Origin: UBA5734 sp964528645
GTDB taxonomy: Bacteria; Bacillota; Clostridia; Saccharofermentanales; UBA5734
Length of the DNA stretch: 64,000 nucleotides
Direction of reading: 5' to 3'
Assembly: GCA_964528645.1 (NCBI GenBank)
Contig: CAZGSR010000008.1
Span: forward strand, 1-64,000
Positions 53,786 to 63,009 of this stretch are shown here, piece after piece; the first letter of the stretch is position 1; each line of letters begins with the position of its first letter. The translations under genes were made by a program, and so were the position numbers. Below the pieces are notes generated by a model that was not told the origin of the DNA, ran no database searches, and was given only the letters and a program-made list of their open reading frames with translations.

Positions 53786-55387
53786 TTATAAATATTTCAC
53801 CAGAGTGGCGCGAATGGCACCGGGGCCGGCGACCAGTTCGTTGAAGTAGCGGATGACCAGCGGGGCGATCCCCTGGGCGACCAGGTCTACACCAAAGATG
53901 CGGTCATTGGCCAGGATCGGCAGCAGGGTTTCTTCGAACGGGCCCTTGCTGCCGAGCTCGATGCCAGCCAGTTTGGCCTGGAGTTCTTCGAGCATCGGGT
54001 CGGGGGAGAGTTGCATGGCCTGGCCCTGGTCATCGACTCCAAGCAGGTAACGCAGCCAGCCAGCAAAGAACAGCGGGATGTACTTGAGATTCTTCTCCTC
54101 ACCCTGGCCACGCTTGATGTAGGCCTTCAGGGTCTGGCCAAAGCGGACGGGAATCTTTTGGGAAGTGTCGGTGGCGATGCGCTGCGGAGCATCCGGCAAG
54201 TAGGGGTTCGGGAAGCGGACTTCGATGACCGTGCGGATGAAATCCATCGGCTTGATGACACCAGGATCGACCACGACGGGCATGCTCTCGTCATAGCCGA
54301 CTTTCTCGATGAAGGCCTTCAGCTGCGGGTCAGCAGCGATGTCGGCGATGGTCGGCAGGTTTAACAGGCAACCATAGATGGCCATGATGGTGTGCAGGGG
54401 ATTGAGGCAGGTGGTGACTTTCATCGTCTCGATCTTGTCGACCGTCTCGCGGTCAGTGAACAGGACGCCGCCATTTTCCAGGGCCGGACGGCCATTGGGG
54501 AACCAGTCCTCGACGACCAGGTACTGGGTCGGTTCGGCGTTGACAAACGCTGCCGTGAAGGTGTTCTTGGCGGTGATGATCAGGTCCGTGTCTTCGAAGC
54601 CGTCTGCTTCAAGGGTCTTTTTGACGACGTCGGAGGGGCGGGGGGTGATTTTGTCGATCATGCTCCAGTTGAAGGAGACTTTCTCCGGATTGTTCAGGTA
54701 GCCGGCAAAGCCCAGTTCCACCAGGCCGCGTTTCTGCCACTCGTTGACAAACGTCATGACGGCATCGTAGAGCATGGTTCCGTTGTGAGAGCAGTTGTCC
54801 ATGCTGACCAGGGCAACCGGCAGCTGTCCGGCCAGATAGCGCTGGTACATCAGGTAAGCCAGGAGGCTGACCAGGCTGGAAGCTTTCTTTTCAGGCAGGG
54901 CTTCGAAATCAGCAGCAATCCATTTGAGGTAAGTACCATCGGCACCTTTGACCGAGTAGCCTTTTTCGGTGATGGTGAAACTGACCATTTGCAGCGAAGA
55001 GGCCTGGAAAATCCGGATCATTTCAGCCATGTCCGTGCTCGGTTTGACGGTGCGAACGACACTGGCGACGACTTCTTTTTCCAGGGAACCGTCGGAGTTG
55101 AGCGACACGGTCACGCTCAGGTTATCAAAAGGCGTGTAAGCTTTGTCGAGGATTTCCTCATCAAAGGCCTCGCCAACGATGATGCCGCGATCGCACAGGC
55201 CCTGGTTCAGCAGCTTCTGGTGCACGGTGGCAGGGAATGCGCGAAAGATGTTGCCCGCACCGAAGTGGAGCCACATCGGTGCGGCCACGGTCCGGGCGCG
55301 TACCGCTTCGATATCGAACTGGGGCAGCTGGTACCCTTTGGCCAGCCATTGTTCCTGGTTTTGCAATTCCTTGAGATTCAACTTCAT
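53786..55387 (-). CDS. uxuB: D-fructuronate (mannonate) oxidoreductase
   Basis: A 533-residue long-chain mannitol-dehydrogenase family enzyme reducing D-fructuronate to D-mannonate with NADH. Motifs: LHFGAGNIFRAF near the N-terminus, SMDNCSHNG, and the catalytic lysine region in CLNPLHTIMAIYG followed by VVVDPGVIKPMDFI. ATGAGGTAAGAGC precedes the ATG. It is the first gene of the uxuB-uxuA-kdgA-kdgK operon and carries the TTGCTC elements in its promoter. Confidence 0.93.
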   Translation of the reverse strand: MKLNLKELQNQEQWLAKGYQLPQFDIEAVRARTVAAPMWLHFGAGNIFRAFPATVHQKLLNQGLCDRGIIVGEAFDEEILDKAYTPFDNLSVTVSLNSDGSLEKEVVASVVRTVKPSTDMAEMIRIFQASSLQMVSFTITEKGYSVKGADGTYLKWIAADFEALPEKKASSLVSLLAYLMYQRYLAGQLPVALVSMDNCSHNGTMLYDAVMTFVNEWQKRGLVELGFAGYLNNPEKVSFNWSMIDKITPRPSDVVKKTLEADGFEDTDLIITAKNTFTAAFVNAEPTQYLVVEDWFPNGRPALENGGVLFTDRETVDKIETMKVTTCLNPLHTIMAIYGCLLNLPTIADIAADPQLKAFIEKVGYDESMPVVVDPGVIKPMDFIRTVIEVRFPNPYLPDAPQRIATDTSQKIPVRFGQTLKAYIKRGQGEEKNLKYIPLFFAGWLRYLLGVDDQGQAMQLSPDPMLEELQAKLAGIELGSKGPFEETLLPILANDRIFGVDLVAQGIAPLVIRYFNELVAGPGAIRATLVKYL

Positions 55388-55462
55388 GCTCTTACCTCAT
55401 TTCATGGTTCATGATGGTTCCGGCACGCTTCCACTCTTCCGGACCAGATGCTCTTTTTCTCA

Positions 55463-55526
55463 ATTATAGGATTTACACCTTGCCAGAGCTGTGTGTTTCT
55501 TGCTCAGGGGGTGGTAATAATTGCTC
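55463..55526 (-). promoter_or_regulatory. uxuB promoter with two TTGCTC half-sites
   Basis: On the minus strand a consensus TATAAT sits at 55468-55463, without a recognisable -35 box, as in activator-dependent promoters. TTGCTC (read on the plus strand) occurs at 55500-55505 and 55521-55526, 21 bases apart, two helical turns, just upstream of the -35 position. This is how AraC-type activators usually bind. Confidence 0.6.
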
Positions 55527-55546
55527 TTCATGTGGCTCGAAATTGT

Positions 55547-55582
55547 AAAAAAAAACCAGCCTCCTTGTGAAGGACTGGTTTA
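55547..55582 (-). terminator. Intrinsic terminator after the AraC-type regulator gene
   Basis: On the minus strand AAACCAGTCCTT / AAGGAGGCTGGTTT forms a stem followed by a run of T residues. Confidence 0.85.
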
Positions 55583-55619
55583 AAGGTTAAGTTTCCTGGT
55601 CCTATCGACCCATCGGGTT

Positions 55620-56498
55620 TCACACTTCCTCAACCACACCATGGGCAACATAATCGTAGTACTGGCGCGGTGTCATGTTGTACTCATTCCTGAAAGCCCG
55701 GAAAAAGTTGGAGTAATCGCCGAACCCAGCTTTCTGGTAGACTTCGGTGATCGGAATATTCTTCAGGATCAACTCTTTGGCCCGGATCAACTTTTTCTGG
55801 ATGATGTACCGGTGCAGGGTCGTCCCGGTCTGGTTCTTGAACTCTCGGCACAAATGGAATTTGCTGAGAAAGAAAACCTCGGTCAGGTTGTCGATTTTAA
55901 TTTCTTCTTCAATATGCTCGCCAATATGTTCAATCACGGCGTCAATCAGGCGATCTTTGCGCACCTCGATCTTCGGCCGCTGTTTGACCAGGGTGATCTC
56001 TTCATTCAGGAAAAGCAGGATCTCGAGCAAGTAAGTCCTGGGATACAGGTCCTGGCCAAACCCAGTGTAGCTTTTCAAGTTAAGGAGCTTGTTGAGCAAA
56101 CCGCGGAAGTGCTGCTGTTGGTCGACATCCGTCCGGATGACGTTGCGGTGCTGCGGGCCCTCAAAGCACAAAGCCAGATCGCTCTGCTCTGTCGACAGCT
56201 CCTTGAGAAAATTCCGGTTGAGCCAGAGGACGATCCGTTCATAGGGCTTGTCGAGATCATGGATAATCGTCTGGTGCAATTCACTGGTATTCATCAGGAC
56301 GATGTCCCCGGGTTTGAGATCGTAGTTGCGGCCTTCGATCTGGGAGGTGACACGGCCCTCAATCAGGAAATAGACCTCGAAAAAGTCATGGTGGTGCAAA
56401 TGGATGCTGGTCATGCCCCGGTCAAAATAGTGATAGATTTCGTAATCGCTGCTCATCATGTGCTGTCGGGTCTGGAATCGCTGTCGGCCGTTTTTCAT
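55620..56498 (-). CDS. AraC-family transcriptional regulator
   Basis: About 292 residues. The N-terminal cupin (about 10-170) senses a ligand: SIHLHHHDFFEVYFLIEG, then GDIVLMNTSELHQ. The C-terminal pair of HTHs (about 195-285) ends with the AraC signature GFGDYSNFFRAFRNEYNMTPRQY. It lies between the MFS gene and the uxuB operon, so it is the obvious candidate activator for the TTGCTC elements. I use ATG 56498 (MKNGRQRF), with GCAGG upstream; the frame is open from a TTG at 56552. Confidence 0.9.
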   Translation of the reverse strand: MKNGRQRFQTRQHMMSSDYEIYHYFDRGMTSIHLHHHDFFEVYFLIEGRVTSQIEGRNYDLKPGDIVLMNTSELHQTIIHDLDKPYERIVLWLNRNFLKELSTEQSDLALCFEGPQHRNVIRTDVDQQQHFRGLLNKLLNLKSYTGFGQDLYPRTYLLEILLFLNEEITLVKQRPKIEVRKDRLIDAVIEHIGEHIEEEIKIDNLTEVFFLSKFHLCREFKNQTGTTLHRYIIQKKLIRAKELILKNIPITEVYQKAGFGDYSNFFRAFRNEYNMTPRQYYDYVAHGVVEEV

Positions 56499-56624
56499 TC
56501 CATTAACCTGCTCTCTTGCCCTGCTGCTGGATTTTTCAGCAGCTAGCCCCAATCAACAACTCATTAAATTTTAAGCAAGATGAGCAAGATTTGCAAGGAT
56601 ATGACCGGACATTAATCAATTCTC

Positions 56625-57863
56625 TTATCTGACTGTTTTAAGGAGTCGCGGTGCAACCAGAAAAGCCAGGATGGCAACGACCAGGGCGGTGACAAAAACG
56701 GCTTCCAGCTGCAGCCGCTTGGCCATGTAACCCAGCAGAATCGTTCCGGCACCAATGCCGAGGTCCAGCGCCAGATAGAACGTGGCATTGGCCCGGCCAC
56801 GGGCCTGGGGTGGACAACGTTTGAAAACCACTGTATTCATCAGGGGAAAGGCCAGGCCAAAGCCAGCACCATAAAGGACTGCAGAGCTGTAGAACAGGAT
56901 CGGGTGGCAGGAGGCTATCAGAATAGCAAGGGCAGGTATCAGCCAACCGATCGCCAGACGAACCAGACGGAGGGTGGACAGACGGCTCACAAGGGCTGGC
57001 ATAACTAAGCGGACGGCTAAGACTGCGCCAGACTGGATGGCAAAATAGGTCCCTGCAGATCCGAGGTTTTTCGTCTGGGCCAGAATCGGCATGAAACCGA
57101 GCAAGGCACCATAGGTGATCGCCAGGAAAAGCATCACAGAAGCGGGTGCCACGGCCGTCGGTTCAATCAGAGAAGAGATCTTGCGCTGCCGGCTGCTCTT
57201 TGAAGCGTCTGCCTGGTGCAGGTCAATGGGCAAAGATTCTGTATCGTGTTCTGAAGCAATGTGGCGAGACCCTGTCTGGCGGCCAAAAAGAGCGGGGATG
57301 ATCACAACCGTCAAAACGCTGGTCACCAAGATGGTCTTGAAAAAGACCGGATAGCCGAAGCTTTGGGCAATGGTCAGGCCTGCAACGGGGCCCAAGGCAT
57401 TGGCCAGGGACCCTGTGACCGTGTAGATGGCAATGCCAGAGCCCAGGCGCTGCGGATGAAGGACATCAGCGATCATGGCTCCGGCGACTGTCGAGACCAG
57501 GCTGAAGCCCAAGCCCTGGACGATACGCGCGGCAATCAGCCAGACCAGCGATCCCTGATAGAGCAGCATGGCAACTCCGGCTGTGAATAAGGCTGTTCCG
57601 GCCAGATAGAGTCCAGGTTTGGACAGACGATCGATGATCTGTCCGGCAAAAGGCCGTCCCAGCATGGCAGCCAGGGCAAAGGCCCCCACCATCGCACCCG
57701 CGCTGGATGTAGAGTCATAGGCACCGACAACATAGAGGGGCAGATTGGTCGACAAAGACAGCTGCACCAGTCCGATTAAAAAGCTGATCAGAGTGATGAT
57801 CGAGAAAGCCGGTGTCCAGAGGCGCAGTGTGCCAGCTGGCTGCAAACCCGAGATTTCAGCCAC
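56625..57863 (-). CDS. MFS transporter linked to uxaC
   Basis: A 412-residue carrier with 12 predicted helices and a long cytoplasmic loop (about 195-235) in the middle. The motif GRPFAGQIIDRLSKPG follows helix 2, and RIVQGLGFSLVST is the family helix-4 motif. It resembles drug or sugar exporters of the MFS_1 type. The GTG start lies only 5 bases after uxaC, so the two are co-transcribed. It might export or import sugar acids; this is not established. Confidence 0.85.
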   Translation of the reverse strand: MAEISGLQPAGTLRLWTPAFSIITLISFLIGLVQLSLSTNLPLYVVGAYDSTSSAGAMVGAFALAAMLGRPFAGQIIDRLSKPGLYLAGTALFTAGVAMLLYQGSLVWLIAARIVQGLGFSLVSTVAGAMIADVLHPQRLGSGIAIYTVTGSLANALGPVAGLTIAQSFGYPVFFKTILVTSVLTVVIIPALFGRQTGSRHIASEHDTESLPIDLHQADASKSSRQRKISSLIEPTAVAPASVMLFLAITYGALLGFMPILAQTKNLGSAGTYFAIQSGAVLAVRLVMPALVSRLSTLRLVRLAIGWLIPALAILIASCHPILFYSSAVLYGAGFGLAFPLMNTVVFKRCPPQARGRANATFYLALDLGIGAGTILLGYMAKRLQLEAVFVTALVVAILAFLVAPRLLKTVR

Positions 57864-57867
57864 GTGC

Positions 57868-59265
57868 TCAGACCAGTTTCAGGTAGCGGCCGATGTTGCG
57901 GAAGCAGACACCCTCGATGATTTCCTGCTCGATGGCTTCTGTTGCCGTGAATTCGCCATTGTCGATGTGTTCACCGACAAACTGGCACAGGACACGGCGG
58001 AAATAATCATGCCGGGTGTAGGACAAAAAGCTTCTGGAATCAGTGAGCATGCCAACAAACCAGGGCAGCATGCTCTGGGCGGCGATCGCCTTGATATGCT
58101 CATACATGCCGTCTTTCGTATCATTGAACCACCAGGCTGAACCAAACTGGACCTTGCCGGGCATGATACCATCGGCGAAGCAGTGTGGCAGGGTGGAAAG
58201 GACCAGGTTATCCTTGCTGTTCAATGAGTACAGGATCGTCGCCGGCAATGCTCCGGCAACCTCCAGGCGGCCCAGAAACTGGGCTAGCGGCTCGGCGACC
58301 GGGAAGTCATTCATGATGTCAAATCCAGCGTCTGCCCCAAGGCTCTGGAATTTCACCGGGTTGTTGTTGCGCAGGGCACCAATATGCAGTTGCATGACCC
58401 ATTCATGTTCGTGGTAGAGCTTGGCCAGTTCGGTCAGGGTCTGGCTGCGGAAAGTTGCAATCTGGGCTGGTGTGAGGATGGCTCCGGACAGGCGGGCTTT
58501 GAGCACGGCGTCAGCTTCCGCTCTGCTCGATTCCGGCAGGTCCAGTTTTTCCAACGAATGGTCGGACATCAGGCAACCGGCTTCATCGAAGAATGCAACA
58601 CGATTGCGGATGGCATCGAGCAGCGTCGCGTAATCGGTGATACCTGCCAATCCGGCCCGTTCAGAGAGCAGCCCAAGATAGTCCCGGTAATCAGGCAAAT
58701 GGATGTTCAAGATCCGGTCCGGGCGGAAAGTCGGTACAACTGTGCAGACACTGTCAGGCCGGCGGGCCAATTCAAGATGGCTTTCCAATGTGTCAGTCGG
58801 ATCATCAGTGGTACCGATCAGGCGAACATTGGACTGATGGATCAAGTCAGAGGGACGCAGGTGCCGCTCCCGGATCTGGCGATTACAGGTCTCATAGATC
58901 TCATCAGCAGTCGCTTCGCTCAGTTGGTCGGTGATGCCAAAATAGGTCTTCAATTCGAGGTAAACCCAGTGGTACAAGGGGCTTCCGACCAGCCGGGCCA
59001 CGGTATGGGCAAAAGCGCGGAATTTCTCCAGCGGGGAGCCATCGCCCGTGACCAGACGTTCCGGTACGCCAGCAAAGCGCATGGCACGCCATTTATAATG
59101 GTCGTGTTTCAGCCACATGTCACTGATGTCGGAAAATTCCTTGTCCTCCAGGATTTCTTTGGCCGACAGGTGGCAATGGTAATCGAAAACAGGGGCATGT
59201 TCGGCGTAGCGGTGATACAAACGGCGGGCTGAGGGTGTGGTCAGCAACATCTCTGGTGAAAGCAT
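57868..59265 (-). CDS. uxaC: Uronate isomerase
   Basis: A 465-residue amidohydrolase-superfamily isomerase converting D-glucuronate to D-fructuronate and D-galacturonate to D-tagaturonate. Typical stretches are FDYHCHLSAKEI (metal HxH), GTTDDPTD, MQLHIGALRNNN, PHCFADGIMPGKVQFGSAWWF and FVGMLTDSRSFLSYTRH. ATG 59265 (MLSPEMLL) follows AGGAGG; an upstream ATG at 59283 exists. It opens the pathway completed by UxuB, UxuA, KdgK and KdgA. Confidence 0.96.
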   Translation of the reverse strand: MLSPEMLLTTPSARRLYHRYAEHAPVFDYHCHLSAKEILEDKEFSDISDMWLKHDHYKWRAMRFAGVPERLVTGDGSPLEKFRAFAHTVARLVGSPLYHWVYLELKTYFGITDQLSEATADEIYETCNRQIRERHLRPSDLIHQSNVRLIGTTDDPTDTLESHLELARRPDSVCTVVPTFRPDRILNIHLPDYRDYLGLLSERAGLAGITDYATLLDAIRNRVAFFDEAGCLMSDHSLEKLDLPESSRAEADAVLKARLSGAILTPAQIATFRSQTLTELAKLYHEHEWVMQLHIGALRNNNPVKFQSLGADAGFDIMNDFPVAEPLAQFLGRLEVAGALPATILYSLNSKDNLVLSTLPHCFADGIMPGKVQFGSAWWFNDTKDGMYEHIKAIAAQSMLPWFVGMLTDSRSFLSYTRHDYFRRVLCQFVGEHIDNGEFTATEAIEQEIIEGVCFRNIGRYLKLV

Positions 59266-59296
59266 GTAAATCCTCCTGATCAATCATCAACGGATC

Positions 59297-59372
59297 AATG
59301 TATCTAGTATCAATGGCTGGTAAAGGTCCTGGTGATGCAAATTTGCTGGTTAGCATGCAAATCTTGCTGGTT
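59297..59372 (-). promoter_or_regulatory. uxaC promoter with tandem operator repeats
   Basis: On the minus strand TTTACC (59324-59319) and TACATT (59302-59297) are 16 bases apart. Immediately upstream are two near-identical direct repeats, ATGCAAATTTGCTGGTT at 59335-59351 and ATGCAAATCTTGCTGGTT at 59355-59372. Both contain GCAA...TTGCT, related to the TTGCTC elements elsewhere in this cluster. Confidence 0.55.
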
Positions 59373-59397
59373 GCACCCGGCCCTGAAAGGAATCTGG

Positions 59398-60486
59398 TTA
59401 CTGCCTGCTCAGTTTGGCTTCATACAAGTCGAGCAGGATATCCAGAGCCCTGCGTCCTTCTTCCAGGCCGATCGCAAAGGGCTGCTCCTTAAGGATTTTC
59501 TGGTAAAAGTCAGCGATCAGCAGGGCATGGCTTTTGCCCCAGTAGGATTTGCCAGCAGGGATGAACTGGTCCACTGCTTCAGAAACGGCATCCTCCCCCG
59601 TTTTGACAATTTGGTCAAAAGGTTCGAGCAGATTGCCCGATCGGTCCAGGACAGTCAGGCGATCCGAGCCTTCCAGGCGCACCATGGCCCGCTCACAGAC
59701 AATTTCCAGAAAGGGTTCTGAACTGGCAGGATAGGCATTGGTGGCATAGAACACACCCGAGGCACCAGATGCAAAACGAAGAAGCAGACTGGCGGTATCT
59801 TCGACTTCGATCACGTCTTCTAAATGATCGTTGTACAAATGGCCTTTGACTGAAACGACCGGTTCAGCGACGAGCCAGAGCAGCAAATCCAGGGTGTGGA
59901 TGGCCTGGTTGATCATCAGGCCGCCGCCTTCGGTCGCCCAGCGTCCCCTCCAGGGGCTTTGCAGGTAATACTGGTCATCCCGCCACCAGGTGAGAAAGCC
60001 ACGAGCTGCCAGAACAGGACCGAACGTCTTGGCTGCCAGAAGCTGGCGGGCCTGCCTGGCTGCAAAGTTGTACCGGTTTTGCAGGCAGACACCGAATTGC
60101 CGGCCAGACTTCTGGACAGCTTCGGCCAGAATTTCCAGGTCAGCCTTTTGGGTAGCAGCTGGTTTTTCCAGCAACACATGGCACCCTGCCTGCAAAGCCT
60201 GGCAAGCCAGCTGAACATGGGTATGGTGCGGGGTCAGGATGTGGACAACATCCGGGTGGATGGTGGCGATCAGCTCATCTTGCGTCGTGAAGATGGCAGG
60301 TTCACCCTGTCCTGACAATTCAGCTGCCTGCCTGGACAGAGCCCGTGCTGCATCGAGATCCGGATCCGCCAATCCGACCAGTTGAACGGCCTCACACTGG
60401 GCCAGAAGGCCGATGAGGTGAAGGGGCGCGATGGTCCCGCAGCCGACAAAGGCGACCCGGATCGTCTGGTTCTGCAGGCCGCTCAT
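59398..60486 (-). CDS. Gfo/Idh/MocA-family oxidoreductase
   Basis: A 362-residue NAD(P)-dependent oxidoreductase. The Rossmann domain (1-125) has VAFVGCGTIAPLHL and the hallmark HVLLEKPAA; the C-terminal domain has GGGLMINQAIHTLDLLLWL with the likely catalytic histidine. Such enzymes oxidise or epimerise sugars and sugar acids; the substrate is unknown. ATG 60486 overlaps the stop of the upstream TIM-barrel gene (TGATG), giving tight coupling and suggesting consecutive steps on one substrate. Confidence 0.9.
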   Translation of the reverse strand: MSGLQNQTIRVAFVGCGTIAPLHLIGLLAQCEAVQLVGLADPDLDAARALSRQAAELSGQGEPAIFTTQDELIATIHPDVVHILTPHHTHVQLACQALQAGCHVLLEKPAATQKADLEILAEAVQKSGRQFGVCLQNRYNFAARQARQLLAAKTFGPVLAARGFLTWWRDDQYYLQSPWRGRWATEGGGLMINQAIHTLDLLLWLVAEPVVSVKGHLYNDHLEDVIEVEDTASLLLRFASGASGVFYATNAYPASSEPFLEIVCERAMVRLEGSDRLTVLDRSGNLLEPFDQIVKTGEDAVSEAVDQFIPAGKSYWGKSHALLIADFYQKILKEQPFAIGLEEGRRALDILLDLYEAKLSRQ

Positions 60487-61367
60487 CACAGGACCTGGTT
60501 CTGCTGGGCAGCGAGGGTGCGGAAAGCAGAAATTCCGGCAGCAAAAGCTGTCAGTGCATCTGGGTAATCGCCCCCGACACCAACGTCCTGGCCACTGCCC
60601 GGATCACCCGTCATGTGGATTTCCAAGGTTTTCAAACTCGCAAACTCAAACAAATGCGGCTCGATGGCGATCGACTGCCGGCCAGGCTTGGCAAGAAACA
60701 GCTTCAGGATCTCGGCGATCTGGCCGTCGCCCTGACCGGCAGCAACGATGTGGCCATCGGTGTGGCGGCAATCCTTGATGTGCAGGTATTCGATCCAGGA
60801 ATCCAGGTCCTTGAAAGCTTGGAGGGGGTCACTGCCAACCTGGACATAATTGGCCGGATCAAGAATCGCCCCGAGCTTGTTCTGGAATGTCTGGTGAATG
60901 TCGACACACCGTTCGAGAACATCTCCGTAGATATCTTTTTCATTTTCGTGGAACAGTCGGACACCTTCGGCATCGGCCACTTCGATCAGACGCTCCAGAC
61001 GCAACATGACTTCATCACGGTACTCAGCAGAACGACCGGCTGGAACATAGAAACTGAAAATCCTCAGACGCTGGCAGTCCAGAGCATGGGCTGTCTGGCT
61101 CAGACGCTTCAGGCGCTCCAACTCTGGTGCCAAGGGACTGTCAATCTGGACTTTCCCCAAGGGTGTGGCCAGGCAATTGACCTTGAGCGACGCCTGGTCG
61201 AGCGCGGTCTTGACGCGGGCGGTCATGGTTGAATCGAAATCCGCCACGTTGATCGAGTCAACGGTGCGCAGTTCAATCCCCGGTACACGGTTGGCTATGA
61301 GGGCCGCAATCTGGCCTTCGAGATCTTGGGCTGCTTCATCGGCAAAAGCAGAAAGTAGGATAGACAT
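60486..61367 (-). CDS. Sugar phosphate isomerase/epimerase-like TIM-barrel protein
   Basis: A 293-residue xylose-isomerase-like TIM barrel. Metal-ligand strands are seen in HENEKDIYG, AILDPANY, YLHIKDCRHTDG and SIAIEPHLFEF. Such enzymes isomerise, epimerise or dehydrate sugars and inosose-type compounds. GAGGTGTAAC precedes the ATG. It is coupled to the Gfo/Idh gene, and a copy of the TTGCTC element lies 82 bases upstream, linking it to the hexuronate regulon. Confidence 0.88.
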   Translation of the reverse strand: MSILLSAFADEAAQDLEGQIAALIANRVPGIELRTVDSINVADFDSTMTARVKTALDQASLKVNCLATPLGKVQIDSPLAPELERLKRLSQTAHALDCQRLRIFSFYVPAGRSAEYRDEVMLRLERLIEVADAEGVRLFHENEKDIYGDVLERCVDIHQTFQNKLGAILDPANYVQVGSDPLQAFKDLDSWIEYLHIKDCRHTDGHIVAAGQGDGQIAEILKLFLAKPGRQSIAIEPHLFEFASLKTLEIHMTGDPGSGQDVGVGGDYPDALTAFAAGISAFRTLAAQQNQVL

Positions 61368-61448
61368 TGTTACACCTCGTTTGCTGTTATGACTTCTATT
61401 TTGACTCTGGTCATGCTGGAATGACCTTTCTGAAGTTGCCTAAAACAT

Positions 61449-61462
61449 GGCAATAATTGCTC
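61449..61462. promoter_or_regulatory. TTGCTC operator upstream of the TIM-barrel gene
   Basis: GGCAATAATTGCTC differs by one base from GGTAATAATTGCTC at 55513-55526 in the uxuB promoter. Confidence 0.6.
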
Positions 61463-61475
61463 CGAATTGATTGGG

Positions 61476-61528
61476 AAGGGACTGCCTGGCCAAAAACCTC
61501 TGCTAAGGCTCCGGCCAGGCAATCCCTT
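61476..61528. repeat. Long inverted repeat between larA and the TIM-barrel gene
   Basis: AAGGGACTGCCTGGCC (61476-61491) pairs with GGCCAGGCAATCCCTT (61513-61528), 15 of 16 bases. On the minus strand it lies after the larA frame and before the next gene's operator. No T tract follows, so it may stabilise the upstream mRNA or act as a weak terminator. Confidence 0.55.
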
Positions 61529-61675
61529 AGATCCGTAGATCTGTTTGTATTGAAGATAAATCAAACCAAGGATTTCACCTAAGCTGCAGACGACTGATGA
61601 TGGTTTGGGGGATCAATTATTTCGCAGCTGCTGCAATGATTTCGTCGCCACGCTTGGTCAGGCCAGCAATCGACC

Positions 61676-62950
61676 TCAGGCGTTGAATTTTTTCTTATCC
61701 GCCCAGAGGCCAATCGCCGGGTTGGAGATGTAGAAAATCTCCTCACCGTCCGGCAAGGTGTTCCAGCCATCCTTGAGTTCGGCTGGATTGTAGCGGGCTA
61801 GAGCGTCTGACAGCTGCATGTAGTTGAAATTGACCCCTTCGACTTCTTCCCTGGTCAAGTTCTCGACCGCATACGTGATCGAGAACCGGCCATCGGACGA
61901 GCCATGAATCAGATGGGCAGCTGCAGACAAATTCTCCTGCAGGTCTTCGTTTTGTTTGTAGGCTTCGAGGACTTTCATCCGGCCGACATAGCCATATTTG
62001 CGGATCAACAGATCGATGCCTGAATCTTCGCCGAATTTGCGCACGCCTGGGGCCAGAATGATCAGTTCACCGTCATCGGCAATCGCCATCCGAGTCCGGT
62101 AGACGGACTTGTTGCCCAGCCAGGTGCTCTTGAACTCGCGCTCATCCAGGTAAACGACCACTTTTTTCGGGGCCCGGTCGAGAAAAATCAAGTTCCGTTG
62201 TTGGCTTTGTTCCAGAGCGTTTTCAAACAGGAATCGTTCGCGACCGATGTACAGACCCTCAAGGTTGACCTCGCCTGCGTCGACAGTCGTGACCGTCAGG
62301 ATGTACATCAGGGGCATGTTCTTGATGAAATGGGTTTCGGCATAGTCGAACACTTTTCGAACTGGGGAAAAATCTTTGCCCATGACACGTTCCATGCCAT
62401 AGACGGCTCCCAGGAAATGAGAGCGGTTGATGATCGTCTTGCCACCACAGCCAACAAACACATTTTTGCTGTAATTGGCCATGCCGACGACTTCGTGCGG
62501 CACAACCTGGCCAACCGAGATGACCAGGTCATAACTGGGGTCGAGCAAGAGCTTGTTGACTTCGACATCGATCGGAAAATCGATCAGACCTTCGCTGACG
62601 TCGCGGACGAAATCTGCCGGTACCGTGCCGATGTTCACAACATCATCTTTCCAGCGGTGCGGGATAATGGCCGAATAAGGCACTTGCGAGCCAAAAAATT
62701 CCAGGCATTCAGCTTCGGTCATTGGGTCATGAGTACCGAGGGCCGGCATGATGTCAACCTGGCAGGTCTCTTTGAGCAACTCGTAGTACAGCGCTGTGAT
62801 TTTTCCGGCATAAGAATGCAGGCGGGTCATGTCCGGTGGCAGAAGCAGGACTTTTTTCAAATTCTGACCCTCGATCGCTTTGGCCAGCGCTTCCAGCAGC
62901 TGTTCATCGGAGATGCGCTTGTCGGTGGCGCGGATCGATACATTGACCAT
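61676..62950 (-). CDS. larA: LarA-family (DUF2088) nickel-pincer racemase/epimerase homologue
   Basis: About 424 residues. The N-terminal DUF2088-type domain has LLLPPDMTRLHSYAG and PALGTHDPMTEAE; the central histidine region is GCGGKTIINRSHFLGAVYG. LarA racemises lactate with a nickel-pincer cofactor; homologues act on other 2-hydroxy acids, including sugar acids. Between gnd and hexuronate genes, a sugar-acid 2-epimerase is plausible. ATG 62950 follows AGAGGTGA. The annotated stop comes just after AAAAAA; adding one A would continue sensibly (IQRLRSIAGLTKRGDEIIAA) to a TAA at 61619-61617, so the last 20 residues are probably lost to a frameshift. Confidence 0.83.
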   Translation of the reverse strand: MVNVSIRATDKRISDEQLLEALAKAIEGQNLKKVLLLPPDMTRLHSYAGKITALYYELLKETCQVDIMPALGTHDPMTEAECLEFFGSQVPYSAIIPHRWKDDVVNIGTVPADFVRDVSEGLIDFPIDVEVNKLLLDPSYDLVISVGQVVPHEVVGMANYSKNVFVGCGGKTIINRSHFLGAVYGMERVMGKDFSPVRKVFDYAETHFIKNMPLMYILTVTTVDAGEVNLEGLYIGRERFLFENALEQSQQRNLIFLDRAPKKVVVYLDEREFKSTWLGNKSVYRTRMAIADDGELIILAPGVRKFGEDSGIDLLIRKYGYVGRMKVLEAYKQNEDLQENLSAAAHLIHGSSDGRFSITYAVENLTREEVEGVNFNYMQLSDALARYNPAELKDGWNTLPDGEEIFYISNPAIGLWADKKKFNA

Positions 62951-63009
62951 GGAGGTCACCTCTCTCTGTTCGATTTGATCATTTTCCGATCCAGTTCTGC
63001 GCGAACGGA

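Noticed and set aside
61676..61700. Programmed -1 frameshifting at the larA A6 run
   Set aside because: The heptamer is G AAA AAA, not an ideal slippery site, and I see no clear stimulating structure directly after it; a missing base is simpler.
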